NCBI GenBank assembly: GCA_964463485.1
Contig: CAYXDO010000115.1
Coordinates: forward strand, 1 to 34,784
From: CAYXDO01 sp964463485
Lineage (GTDB): Bacteria > Myxococcota > Kuafuiibacteriia > Kuafuiibacteriales > Kuafuiibacteriaceae
Length of the DNA: 34,784 bases
Reading direction: 5' to 3'
The translations under genes were made by a program, and so were the position numbers. The notes under the pieces are model-generated. The model made no database searches, was not told where the DNA came from, and saw only the letters and a program-made list of their open reading frames with translations. Below, piece by piece: positions 25,679 to 33,113 of this stretch; position 1 is the first letter of the stretch; each line of letters begins with the position of its first letter.

Positions 25679-26611
25679 ATGACACGTCCAAAGATTACCG
25701 GTGCTACCGGCGAAATTTATCCGCCGCCGACCCTGGGGCGTTGCAACCTTTGCGCGCTCACCGCAGCGTGGACCCTCCTCGCCTGCTCGTCGACGACCGC
25801 ACAGCTTCAATCCGATCGATCCGATCCTGCAGATGCAGGAGCGCGAGACTCAGCGTCGGACGCGAAGGCTGACTGGAATGACTCGTCTCAGCCAGACGCC
25901 GCTTCCTACCTCGATGCCTTCCTCGATCCCGACGCCGCTCACTTCGATGGATCGGTCCTCGATGGGTCGGACCTCGACGCCGAGCCCGGCGACACCGCGG
26001 TCCACCGACCTGTCGTCTTCGTCCATGGCATCAACGGGAGCGCCGCCGAATTCGACGTGATGATCGATCGCTTGGTTGCGGACGGGTGGCCCTCCGACGG
26101 GTTGTTTGCCATTCAGTTCGAAGACCCGCGCTGGGGCTGCAACGTCGACAACGCTCAGACGATCGCCGACGAAGTCGCTCGCGTACGATTGGCCACGGGT
26201 TCGGACCGCGTCGATCTGGTCGCTCACTCGATGGGTGCGTTGAGCTCACGACATTATGTGAAGTTCCTGGGCGGATCGAACGAGGTCAACACGTACGTCT
26301 CTCTCGGCGGTCTTCACCACGGAAACCGCAGCGCGTGCCTCAATCCCCTCGATGTTTGCGTCTGGCAGGAGCTCTGCCCAACCCATGAGTTCATCAGCGC
26401 GCTCGACGCCGACCCAGCGACGCCCGGTGATTTGTTCTGGGTATCCATTTTTTCCACGGACGACGGCACCGTGCCAGTGGAGGTCTCTCGCCTCGACGGC
26501 GCGGAAAACATTCAGGTGTCCGGGGTCGCCCACGCCGGGCCAGGCGGGCTGACCGAGGACCTCGGGGTCTACGCAGAGGTCGTTCGCGTGTTGTCCTATC
26601 CTCGTTGGTAG
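25679..26611 (+). CDS. Lipase-type alpha/beta hydrolase lipoprotein
   Basis: This 310-residue secreted esterase begins with a signal segment that ends in a lipobox-like LLAC (about residue 36), followed by a long Asp/Ser/Ala-rich linker. The hydrolase starts VVFVHGINGSAAEFD with the oxyanion HG. The nucleophile elbow is LVAHSMGALSS, whose Ser is catalytic. The acidic residue is probably in FSTDDGTVPVE and the His in GVAHAG. This order is that of triacylglycerol lipases of the LipA/lipase class 2 type. The ATG at 25679-25681 is chosen; an in-frame ATG at 25649 is also possible. It ends next to the convergent cytochrome gene without a gap. Confidence 0.86.
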   Translation: MTRPKITGATGEIYPPPTLGRCNLCALTAAWTLLACSSTTAQLQSDRSDPADAGARDSASDAKADWNDSSQPDAASYLDAFLDPDAAHFDGSVLDGSDLDAEPGDTAVHRPVVFVHGINGSAAEFDVMIDRLVADGWPSDGLFAIQFEDPRWGCNVDNAQTIADEVARVRLATGSDRVDLVAHSMGALSSRHYVKFLGGSNEVNTYVSLGGLHHGNRSACLNPLDVCVWQELCPTHEFISALDADPATPGDLFWVSIFSTDDGTVPVEVSRLDGAENIQVSGVAHAGPGGLTEDLGVYAEVVRVLSYPRW

Positions 26612-27073
26612 TCACGATCCGTCGAGAGCGGTGAGGAACGAGACGAGGTCCCTCAGGTCGGAGTCTTCGAGGACGTGTGCAAACGGCGGCATGATTCCGC
26701 GCCCATCCAAGATCGCCGCGGCCCGAGTCTCTGGCAACTCAGACTGGCGGATCGGGGGCACCTCGAAAGCTCGAGATCCGTCACCCTTCGGTCCATGGCA
26801 ACCTGCGCAGGCCCCGCGGAACAACAACTCACCATGCGCCGGATCTCCGCCCAACAGGTCGGGCACCGGGTGAGTTTCTCGCGGGGTCAAAGTGGCGCGG
26901 CTCGGATCGGGAGGCATGCAGCACTCGAGCGGATTGCGGCCGTCACCGGCTTCCTGCTCCTCCGAGCGATCGGCCAGGGAAAGAGACAGATGGACGGCGA
27001 GGCCCACCGCCCCCGCGAGCGAGAGAGCCAGGAGCGCGTTTCCGAGCCTTTTCTGATGATCGGGGGCAAGCAC
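26612..27073 (-). CDS. Membrane-anchored c-type cytochrome
   Basis: The 153-residue product has one N-terminal membrane helix (LGNALLALSLAGAVGLAVHLSLSL) and a single heme-binding motif CAGCH at about residue 93. The later IMPPFAHVLEDSDLRDLVSFL holds the Met ligand and final helix of a small cytochrome c. It should sit on the outer face of the inner membrane and move electrons. GTG at 27071-27073 is the first start after an in-frame TGA. It is divergent from SCO1 (46 bp) and convergent with the lipase. Together with the next genes it suggests a terminal-oxidase support cluster. Confidence 0.88.
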   Translation of the reverse strand: MLAPDHQKRLGNALLALSLAGAVGLAVHLSLSLADRSEEQEAGDGRNPLECCMPPDPSRATLTPRETHPVPDLLGGDPAHGELLFRGACAGCHGPKGDGSRAFEVPPIRQSELPETRAAAILDGRGIMPPFAHVLEDSDLRDLVSFLTALDGS

Positions 27074-27119
27074 GAGGCACGAGCATCATACTCGGTCTTC
27101 CCCAACGGAACCAAGGGCG

Positions 27120-27743
27120 ATGCACAAGACCTCCGCGTCTGCTAGCGTCCCCCAAATGGTCCACCGCGGACGACGACGTGTTCTCCTGGCCGCGATGACC
27201 AGTTTATTGTCGTTGGGTTGCCCCAGGCCGACGCGCGTGTATCCGGAGGTGGGCGCGGTGGTTCCTGAGTTGGTGGGACGCACGGGGCGCGGAGAGGACT
27301 TCAAGCTGAGTGCGCTTCAACGAAAAGCGCGGTTCATCTTTTTCGGCTACACCTACTGTCCGGACGTCTGTCCGCTGACTTTGCTCACCCTAAGAAAGGC
27401 CCTGAAGGACACGAACGCAGACCCGTCCGAGGTCGCCGTGATCTTCGTTTCGGTCGATCCCGAGCGCGACGATGAAGCAACGCTCGGCAAGTACGTCGAA
27501 GCCTTCGGACCCGCCGCCATGGCCGTGAAACCCAACAATCTCACCCAGGTCATCAAAGACTTCGGGCTCGTCGTCGAGCGCGAAGGCGCCAAGAGCTCGA
27601 CGGGAGCGACGGATCACTACACGATCAACCACACCGCGTCGGTCACCTTGATCGACGCAATCGGAACGGTGCGGGCGAGATTCGCGCACGGCACGCCGCC
27701 GGCCGAAATCACGCCCTACCTTCAGGAGCTGCTTACAAAATGA
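27120..27743 (+). CDS. SCO1/SenC-type copper chaperone
   Basis: The 207-residue protein is a membrane-attached thioredoxin-fold copper chaperone for cytochrome c oxidase assembly. A Tat-like or basic lipoprotein signal is present (RRRVLLAAMTSLLSLGC). The copper-binding motif CPDVC follows at the fold start (YTYCPDVCPLTL), and the third ligand His is in INHTASVTLID. The ATG at 27120 has AAGGG upstream; the inner ATG at 27156 would give a more typical lipoprotein signal, and both remain possible. It is coupled by ATGA to the PCu(A)C gene. Confidence 0.9.
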   Translation: MHKTSASASVPQMVHRGRRRVLLAAMTSLLSLGCPRPTRVYPEVGAVVPELVGRTGRGEDFKLSALQRKARFIFFGYTYCPDVCPLTLLTLRKALKDTNADPSEVAVIFVSVDPERDDEATLGKYVEAFGPAAMAVKPNNLTQVIKDFGLVVEREGAKSSTGATDHYTINHTASVTLIDAIGTVRARFAHGTPPAEITPYLQELLTK

Positions 27744-28207
27744 GAACTCTCCACGCCCTCGCGTTGTTCACGACACTCTCCTTGGCGAACATCGGTTCGG
27801 CGCCCAGGGTGAACGCGGCCGAACCGAGCGCTGCGACCGCGAGTGTCAAGATCAGCGACCCCGAGCTTCGAGTTACTCCGAACGGCGTCGGAGCGTTTTA
27901 CGTGACGATCGAAAACACGTCTGACATCGACGACACGCTGAAGGGCGCGACCTGCACGTCGGCCAAACACGTGGCCATGCACGAAACCGTCGTAGTCAAA
28001 GATGTCGCACGCATGGTCGAAGCAAAATCGTTTCCGGTCCCCAAGAAATCGAAGCTCGTGCTTTTGCCTGGAGGCAAGCACGTGATGCTCATGGAGCTCA
28101 AGACCGAGCCAGGCAAGGAAATCACCGTGACCCTCGCCTTCGAGAAAGCCGGACAAATCCCCGTGACGGTTCGCGGCATGGCGATGGGTAAGGCCGCCGG
28201 TCACTGA
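27740..28207 (+). CDS. PCu(A)C copper chaperone
   Basis: This 155-residue periplasmic protein delivers Cu(I) to the CuA or CuB site of heme-copper oxidases. A signal segment ends near NAAEP. The ligand motif H-M-(X10)-M-(X21)-H-x-M is readable as H in VAMHET, M in VARMVEA, then KHVMLM near residue 112. ATG at 27740 overlaps the SCO1 stop (ATGA). The pair SCO1-PCu(A)C is the standard CuA-delivery pair, so the unit likely serves a nearby or distant cytochrome oxidase. Confidence 0.92.
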   Translation: MRTLHALALFTTLSLANIGSAPRVNAAEPSAATASVKISDPELRVTPNGVGAFYVTIENTSDIDDTLKGATCTSAKHVAMHETVVVKDVARMVEAKSFPVPKKSKLVLLPGGKHVMLMELKTEPGKEITVTLAFEKAGQIPVTVRGMAMGKAAGH

Positions 28208-28246
28208 GTACCTGCACAACCGAGGTCTTCGACTCGCGACGCGAGC

Positions 28247-28690
28247 TCATGGCTTCTTGTTGACATAGGTATCGTGGCAAGCCACGCACGTCTCCACCAT
28301 CTGCCCAAACGCGGAGGCGACCTCGTCATTGTCCTTCGCTCGAGCCGCTCTGGCCAACGCCTCCGCGCGCGCCTTCAGCTCCTCTTGGTACACGAAAAAC
28401 TTCGGCGGCAGCGCCCGGTTCAGCATGTCGGAGGGCGTGTCGGAGGTCGGTCGCGCGAGCTGAGGCTCCTCGGCGATCCGCCGCGAGAGGAGCTCGACCT
28501 CCGGTGAGTCGAGCCTCAACACCGCCCACAGCAAGTCGCTCGCGTCGCCGGCGTGCCGATGCATGCGGCTCCTCAACAGGGTGTGCGCTTCCGAGCTCAA
28601 ATACATGGGAGGCCCGAGGCGCTGATCTCGGCGCTCGCAACAGCAAAGCCCGACCGCAAGCAGAACCGTGTTGCTCACCCTGCGATCCAT
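28247..28690 (-). CDS. Cytochrome c'-like heme lipoprotein
   Basis: The 147-residue product has a short signal ending near LLAVGLCCC, whose Cys may be lipidated. The rest is helical, and the C terminus carries CVACHDTYV, the heme motif C-x2-CH of cytochrome c' proteins placed near the end, as in that family. A Met or His sixth ligand is not obvious. ATG at 28688-28690 is chosen; upstream residues do not look like a signal. Its start is divergent from the Cys-rich lipoprotein gene, 197 bp away. It can act as an electron or gas-binding protein in the envelope, which is inferred from the family. Confidence 0.78.
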   Translation of the reverse strand: MDRRVSNTVLLAVGLCCCERRDQRLGPPMYLSSEAHTLLRSRMHRHAGDASDLLWAVLRLDSPEVELLSRRIAEEPQLARPTSDTPSDMLNRALPPKFFVYQEELKARAEALARAARAKDNDEVASAFGQMVETCVACHDTYVNKKP

Positions 28691-28887
28691 GCTTCTCGTG
28701 TCAGCAATCCACGTTCCAGAGCCCGCGGGGCCCAAAGAACGGCTGATAGTTCGAGGCCTGCGCAACTTTGTCGGAGCGACCGGAATGCTCTCGCCGCGAT
28801 TTCCGACCGGCCGTTTTGTTTCGCTCGACGATTTTTTTCTTCAAAATCGACCGAAGGATTCGTCGCCTGCGGGCACGACCACACAAC
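28691..28887. promoter_or_regulatory. Divergent leader, c'-like gene / Cys-rich operon
   Basis: This 197-bp gap separates divergent starts. It holds a clear AT-rich patch (28830-28848) within a short inverted repeat, CGATTTT/AAAATCG (28829-28849), in otherwise GC-rich DNA. It is a good place for the promoter of the five-gene operon, possibly for its own ECF sigma factor, but no consensus could be read. Confidence 0.4.
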
Positions 28888-30756
28888 ATGGATCGAAGAC
28901 GAGCAACACGAGAATGGAAGCTTCCGAGTCTTCTGTTCGCATCATGGCTCATCGCGGGATGCGGGGCCTTGGGCGACGCGGACGACTCGAACAGCGGTTT
29001 GAGGCTGGAGCGGGGAGGAACCGAGGCCCAAACGGCGGGCGACGCGGACCCGAAAAACGACGCGAACGGGATGGGCGGCATGGGCGGATTCGGTCGCCCT
29101 GGCGACCAGAAGCCCTGCGGGCTCGATCCGAGCCACGAAGCCTGTTGGGCGGCGTGCGCCGAGGACACCGGGTTGAATGTCTGCGGGGAAGCGGCCGCGG
29201 AGGCGTGTAACTCGGCCTTTCGAGACGCCGAGCAGAAGCTCGCCGCCGAACAAGCCTGTATTCAGGCCCGCGAGGCTTGCGCGGACCAAGCGGCGGCCTG
29301 CGAACAAACGTGTCCGGCGCCGCCGCCAGACCCCAACTGCGCGCCGAAGCCCGACTGGGGCTGCGGTCCCGGGTCGGACGTCCCCCCGAGCCCCGAGTGT
29401 CACGATGCCATTCGGTCCTTCGATGAGTGTAATCTCGGCCTCGACGGCGATTGCGGAGATGAGCGGCAGGCGCTCGATGAGTGCGTTCGGCCGGCGCTCG
29501 AGCAGTGTGAGTCGGCCAAGCGTTCCGTCGAAGAGTGCTGGATGACGATGGGGGACTGTGCCGAGCTCGAGCAGGCGGCTCGAGATGCCTGCACTCAGCT
29601 CGAAGAGTGTCGTTCTTTCGAAGAAGCGCTCAAAGCGTGCTACTCCCCTTGCGCCCCGTTTGCTGATCGCATCGCCGAGACCTGCCCACCCAAACCCTGC
29701 GAACCCATGCCGCCTCCGTGTGACCACGGCCCGGGCTGCCAACCCATGCCGCCTTCGCCTGAGTGTGAGGCCGCCGTGCATGAGCTCGAGGCCTGCAAGC
29801 TCAACTCGGATCAGGACTGCCAGGACGAGATTCTGGCGGCCGACGAGTGTATGAGACCGCTGGCCACGGCATGCGAAGCCACCGAGCAGGCGCTGAAGAG
29901 CTGCTTCGAGTCCGGTATGAGTGACTGCTCCGCCGAGCGCGAGGCGGCCGAGGCATGCTACCAGAGTATCGCGGAGGCTTGTGACGCCGAACGGGACGCG
30001 GTCGGAGCATGTTTCGAAGCTTGCCGAGAGATGGGCGATCGCGTCCAAATGCTCTGCGCTCAACCTTGCCAACCACCACCCCCAGAGCGTTGCGACCGAG
30101 GCGGACGCACCCCCGACGGTCACCCTTGCCAACCGGATGAGTGCGACCCAAATGGAATGAGCCCCGACGGCCGACCCTGTCGTCCGCCACCTCCTCCGGA
30201 GCACTGCGACCCAAACGGGCTCACCCCCGACGGTCGCCCGTGTCAGCCTCCTCCACATGAGTGCGACCAAGACGGAATGAGCCCCGACGGCCGACCTTGT
30301 CGTCCACCTCCTCCGGAGCGCTGCGACCAAAACGGAGTCACGCCCGACGGTCAGCCATGCCAACCGCCTCCGTGCGACCCGATGAACGCCAACGCTGATG
30401 GAACGTGCGGACCGGCCGGCCCATCCCCCGAGTGCTTGGCGGCGATTCACGAGGTCGAGGCCTGCCACGCCCAGCAGTCCCAAGCCTGCGCCGCGCAGTC
30501 TGCGGAGCTCGAAGAGTGCGTGCGACCGGTGCTGCAGGCCTGCGAGCAGGTGAGAATGGCGTACGGTGAGTGCTTGGCGACTCAGAACGACTGCTCGGAC
30601 TACGAGGAACAGATGCAAGCTTGTTTCCACGGAATGGAGGCCTGTCGACCGTTCGAAGAGGCGCTCGTGTCCTGTATGGAACCCTGCAGAGAAGCCGCCG
30701 AGCGCGCGGACTCGACGTGTCACCGAACTCCGTGGCCGGAAGGGCCGCGAGGTTGA
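28888..30756 (+). CDS. Cysteine-rich lipoprotein with three CX9C-array modules
   Basis: The 622-residue protein has a classic lipoprotein signal (LLFASWLIAGC, Cys 25) and 64 cysteines, about 10 percent. Three modules at about residues 168-267, 290-390 and 513-611 each begin SPEC and carry twelve Cys at nearly equal spacing: gaps of 10, 8, 10, 8, 10, 7-8, 10-11, 6-8, 10, 4 and 11. That is five CX9C motifs (one CX10C in module 1) and a final CX3CX10C. A linker (402-496) has a repeated CDxxGxxPDGxPC motif. No known family was recognised; the spacing recalls eukaryotic twin-CX9C helical hairpins. The ATG at 28888 fits the signal. It heads a five-gene run ending with an ECF sigma factor and anti-sigma protein. 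Confidence 0.85.
   Translation: MDRRRATREWKLPSLLFASWLIAGCGALGDADDSNSGLRLERGGTEAQTAGDADPKNDANGMGGMGGFGRPGDQKPCGLDPSHEACWAACAEDTGLNVCGEAAAEACNSAFRDAEQKLAAEQACIQAREACADQAAACEQTCPAPPPDPNCAPKPDWGCGPGSDVPPSPECHDAIRSFDECNLGLDGDCGDERQALDECVRPALEQCESAKRSVEECWMTMGDCAELEQAARDACTQLEECRSFEEALKACYSPCAPFADRIAETCPPKPCEPMPPPCDHGPGCQPMPPSPECEAAVHELEACKLNSDQDCQDEILAADECMRPLATACEATEQALKSCFESGMSDCSAEREAAEACYQSIAEACDAERDAVGACFEACREMGDRVQMLCAQPCQPPPPERCDRGGRTPDGHPCQPDECDPNGMSPDGRPCRPPPPPEHCDPNGLTPDGRPCQPPPHECDQDGMSPDGRPCRPPPPERCDQNGVTPDGQPCQPPPCDPMNANADGTCGPAGPSPECLAAIHEVEACHAQQSQACAAQSAELEECVRPVLQACEQVRMAYGECLATQNDCSDYEEQMQACFHGMEACRPFEEALVSCMEPCREAAERADSTCHRTPWPEGPRG
30091..30375 (+). repeat. Repeated CDxxGxxPDGxPC linker
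   Basis: Inside the Cys-rich lipoprotein, about five copies of a 17-21-residue unit run CDPNGMSPDGRPC followed by P-rich spacer and then CDPNGLTPDGRPC and further copies. Methionine-serine and leucine-threonine forms alternate, pointing to duplication of a two-unit block. The Asp/Asn/Gly-rich loops recall calcium-binding loops, but this is not shown. Confidence 0.8.
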
Positions 30757-30760
30757 GCTC

Positions 30761-31531
30761 GTGACTGGATCCGTGAGCGCTCCGAGCGCTTCGAGCGCTC
30801 GCGGATCCATGCTCTTCTGCTTCGTTCTTTCTTGCGGGAACGAAACGCCCCCCCAACTCATCCGGACCCAAATCGAGACGAGCCTACTCTCCGTGATGCC
30901 CACCGAAGTCATCGCCACGGAGGGCAACGCGATCGTCGGCGCATCTCCGATTCGCGGGTGTGTAAACGGTGAGTGTGTGCCGGTCGTCGTGGCCGTCCCG
31001 ATCGGCGTCGGTGTCCGGCTCGAGCTCACCCTACCCGGATCGCGTACTTTGCCCGTACGATTTGGCGACGTGAATCGCGGATCGTTCGATGTCTGTGGGG
31101 CGGAGGGTGTGTTCGAGCTGGGGCGAGCGCGTGCGCGCTGCGACGGAAACCCAGGTTGCGAAGACGGTATCGCCAAGCTCGCGTCGTGTCATGCCCAGCA
31201 AGATCCGGTCTGCGGCCCCGCTCGCCTCGATGAGCAGCTCTGCATGGAGCGTCTCTCGGTGCAGTGCGCGGAAGCGAACAAGATGTTCGAGGAGTGTTTG
31301 GCCAGCGGGATGGTGGAGGGTTGTGACCAAAATCGGATTCAGGTCCAGATGGCATGCTCGGCGTGCGACGAGTCTCATCGGAGAGTCATCGACACCTGCC
31401 TGCTTCCGTGCGCGCCGAGCGAGCAGGCGATGATCGAGGTCTGCGAAAAGCCGCCGGTGAAGTGTCCGGAGGAGCGGCTCTTCATGATGTCGGACCTTTC
31501 TCCTCCGTTGACCTTCGGAGTATGCGAGTGA
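30761..31531 (+). CDS. Second Cys-rich lipoprotein with one CX9C-array module
   Basis: This 256-residue product begins with a GTG at 30761 that has GAGG 8 bases upstream. From there a signal-like segment (MLFCFVLSC) ends in a lipobox-like Cys at residue 25. An ATG at 30809 would leave too short a signal. The outer part has a beta-rich domain (about 35-125). A module from residue 133 to 235 follows, with Cys gaps of 10, 8, 10, 8, 10, 9, 11, 3, 11, 4, 11; it shares LASCHAQQ-like words with the third module of the upstream protein. The gene begins 4 bases after the upstream stop and overlaps the next gene. A strong inverted repeat lies over its signal-peptide codons. Confidence 0.75.
   Translation: MTGSVSAPSASSARGSMLFCFVLSCGNETPPQLIRTQIETSLLSVMPTEVIATEGNAIVGASPIRGCVNGECVPVVVAVPIGVGVRLELTLPGSRTLPVRFGDVNRGSFDVCGAEGVFELGRARARCDGNPGCEDGIAKLASCHAQQDPVCGPARLDEQLCMERLSVQCAEANKMFEECLASGMVEGCDQNRIQVQMACSACDESHRRVIDTCLLPCAPSEQAMIEVCEKPPVKCPEERLFMMSDLSPPLTFGVCE
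30766..30809 (+). promoter_or_regulatory. 17-bp inverted repeat at the gene junction
   Basis: The arms TGGATCCGTGAGCGCTC (30766-30782) and its near-exact complement at 30793-30809 enclose a 10-base loop. Only one T-G mismatch is present, which pairs in RNA. The stem has no following T-run, so it is not a standard terminator. It covers the first codons of the second Cys-rich lipoprotein and may lower its translation relative to the first gene. Confidence 0.7.
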
Positions 31532-32532
31532 CTGTGCTCCTGTCGATTCTTCTCACCGCGCAGGGTTGCGAGGGTGTGCGTGTGACGAGCGCGGGGGAGA
31601 GCTCGACCGCGCTTCTCCGCGTGCTGAGCTCACGAGGCATCCCCGCCGGCCAAGCGTGTGCAAGAGTCGACGTGAGTCTCGATCAGGGTCCGGACGGACT
31701 CACGCTCCGACTCGAAGCCGGAGAGAAGAGCGGCGCCTACACGGTCCACGATCTCGATGTCGCCACCGCGCTTGTGGAGAGTTGGGTCCGAAGTGACCTG
31801 GCCAAGTCGCTGCTCGAGGGTCCGTCGGAGCTGGTCGAATCCGCAGAGCCGGGCGCGGCGAGGCTCACGACTCCTGTTGCCGCGGGCACGAAGGTCGAGA
31901 GGTCTCTCGCTTCTCCTGAGAGTAGCTCGGACGAGCTCGAGGTCCTCGAAGCCAACCCGGCGCGAGTGACTGCGGCGTTAGAGGCTCATTGGGCTGACGA
32001 CGGGTCGGGTGCGCTCGGTGCGTTTGCCGAGGCGCGGCTTGCGTTTGGGTGGATTGAAGCGGGGATCCGCGCGCGTGGGTTCGCTGGCCTACCGATGCGA
32101 GACGAGACTCTTCGGACCGCGACGGTGCGACGTGGCTCGGAGATCCTGCTCGGCGTCTCGCTCCCGCTCGTGTTCGGTTCGGTCGAAGTCGCGCCGAGTC
32201 TCTGGTCTGGGTTTGGAATCCTGGAGAGTCTGCGTTCGGATGCTGGTCGCGACGGGTGTACGACGGCGTGTCCGCCGATCGTCGACGATGGATTTTCCGC
32301 GGGTTCGATGGGCTTCCGCGGCGAAGTCGGATTAGGGGCGTCGTACGAGGTACTGGAGGACGTCCGGCTGGGCCTTTCGATGTCGGCCTCGTACGCGCCG
32401 GGCACGAGCCCAGAAGCCATCGTTCCAGCGTATGCGAGCGTGCTCAGCGCGGAGGAACGCTCGGCGCTCGCGCTAGCTCCGGAGGCGCCGTTGCGTATTG
32501 GGCTTGGCGTTGGCGTGGAGGTGCGACCGTGA
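31522..32532 (+). CDS. Putative envelope lipoprotein of the ECF operon
   Basis: The product (336 residues) has a short signal ending in TAQGC (lipobox-like, Cys 16). A first helical part of about 150 residues is rich in Ser, Glu and Val. A later part with alternating polar and hydrophobic residues (ARLAFGWIEAGIRARGF, GEVGLGASYEVLEDVRLGLSMSASY) and a final VGVEVRP resembles a small outer-membrane beta-barrel. Function is not recognised. ATG at 31522 gives a basic residue in the signal; GTG at 31528 overlaps the upstream TGA as GTGA and has CGGAG at good spacing, so the start is uncertain. The end overlaps the sigma factor by GTGA. Confidence 0.68.
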   Translation: MRVTVLLSILLTAQGCEGVRVTSAGESSTALLRVLSSRGIPAGQACARVDVSLDQGPDGLTLRLEAGEKSGAYTVHDLDVATALVESWVRSDLAKSLLEGPSELVESAEPGAARLTTPVAAGTKVERSLASPESSSDELEVLEANPARVTAALEAHWADDGSGALGAFAEARLAFGWIEAGIRARGFAGLPMRDETLRTATVRRGSEILLGVSLPLVFGSVEVAPSLWSGFGILESLRSDAGRDGCTTACPPIVDDGFSAGSMGFRGEVGLGASYEVLEDVRLGLSMSASYAPGTSPEAIVPAYASVLSAEERSALALAPEAPLRIGLGVGVEVRP

Positions 32533-33113
32533 ACGCCAAGGTCGTAGAGCTCGTTCCGTTATCGACGGGTCCTTCGGACGAGGAGCTGATTCGTCGCTGT
32601 GCGAGTGGAAATACTCCGGCGCTGGCTGCGTTGTTCGAGCGTCACCACCTGGCGACTCAGCGTTTTTTGAGTCGGCTGGTGGGTTGGCGATCGAGCGAGC
32701 TCGAAGATCTGCTGCAGTCGACTTTCCTGTTGGCTTACACTTCTGCGCGAAGTTTCCGCGGGCAGGCTTCGGTGCGCTCGTGGATTTTCGGCATCGGAGC
32801 CAACCTGGTGCGGCGACAAAGGCGCACGGGAGCGCGTCGAGACGCAGCGCTTCGACTCATGGCGGCGCCCGCCCCCGAGTCTCCCATGGGTCCGGACGAC
32901 GTGGTCGCCCGCAAGCAGTTGGTCGAGCGGCTCTCCGCGGCGGTCTTGGAGCTCCCGCATGACTTGAGAGTGGCCTATGTCCTCTGCGAGCTCGAGGACG
33001 TCTCCGGGCCCGAGGCCGCCACGGCCCTCGGAATCCGGCCGGGCACGCTCTGGCGACGCCTGTTCGACGCTCGCAAGCGCCTCGTGCGCGCCCTCGAAGG
33101 AGGAGCCGAATGA
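32529..33113 (+). CDS. ECF RNA polymerase sigma factor
   Basis: The 194-residue protein has region 2 at about residues 15-95 (DEELIRRCASGNTPALAALFERHH, with the -10-binding LEDLLQSTFLLAY and SFRGQASVRSWIFGIGANLVRR). Region 4 lies at about 125-190 (LPHDLRVAYVLCELEDVSGPEAATALGIRPGTLWRRLFDARKRL) with a helix-turn-helix. The two lack a region 3, as ECF members do. GTG at 32529-32531 overlaps the upstream stop as GTGA, and its own stop overlaps the anti-sigma start as ATGA. Genes upstream are likely also targets, which is inference. Confidence 0.93.
   Translation: MNAKVVELVPLSTGPSDEELIRRCASGNTPALAALFERHHLATQRFLSRLVGWRSSELEDLLQSTFLLAYTSARSFRGQASVRSWIFGIGANLVRRQRRTGARRDAALRLMAAPAPESPMGPDDVVARKQLVERLSAAVLELPHDLRVAYVLCELEDVSGPEAATALGIRPGTLWRRLFDARKRLVRALEGGAE

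Noticed and set aside
28942..31176. 744-codon minus-strand ORF
   Set aside because: It is antisense to the Cys-rich lipoproteins, has no domain, signal or start support, and its length follows from high GC third-position bias.
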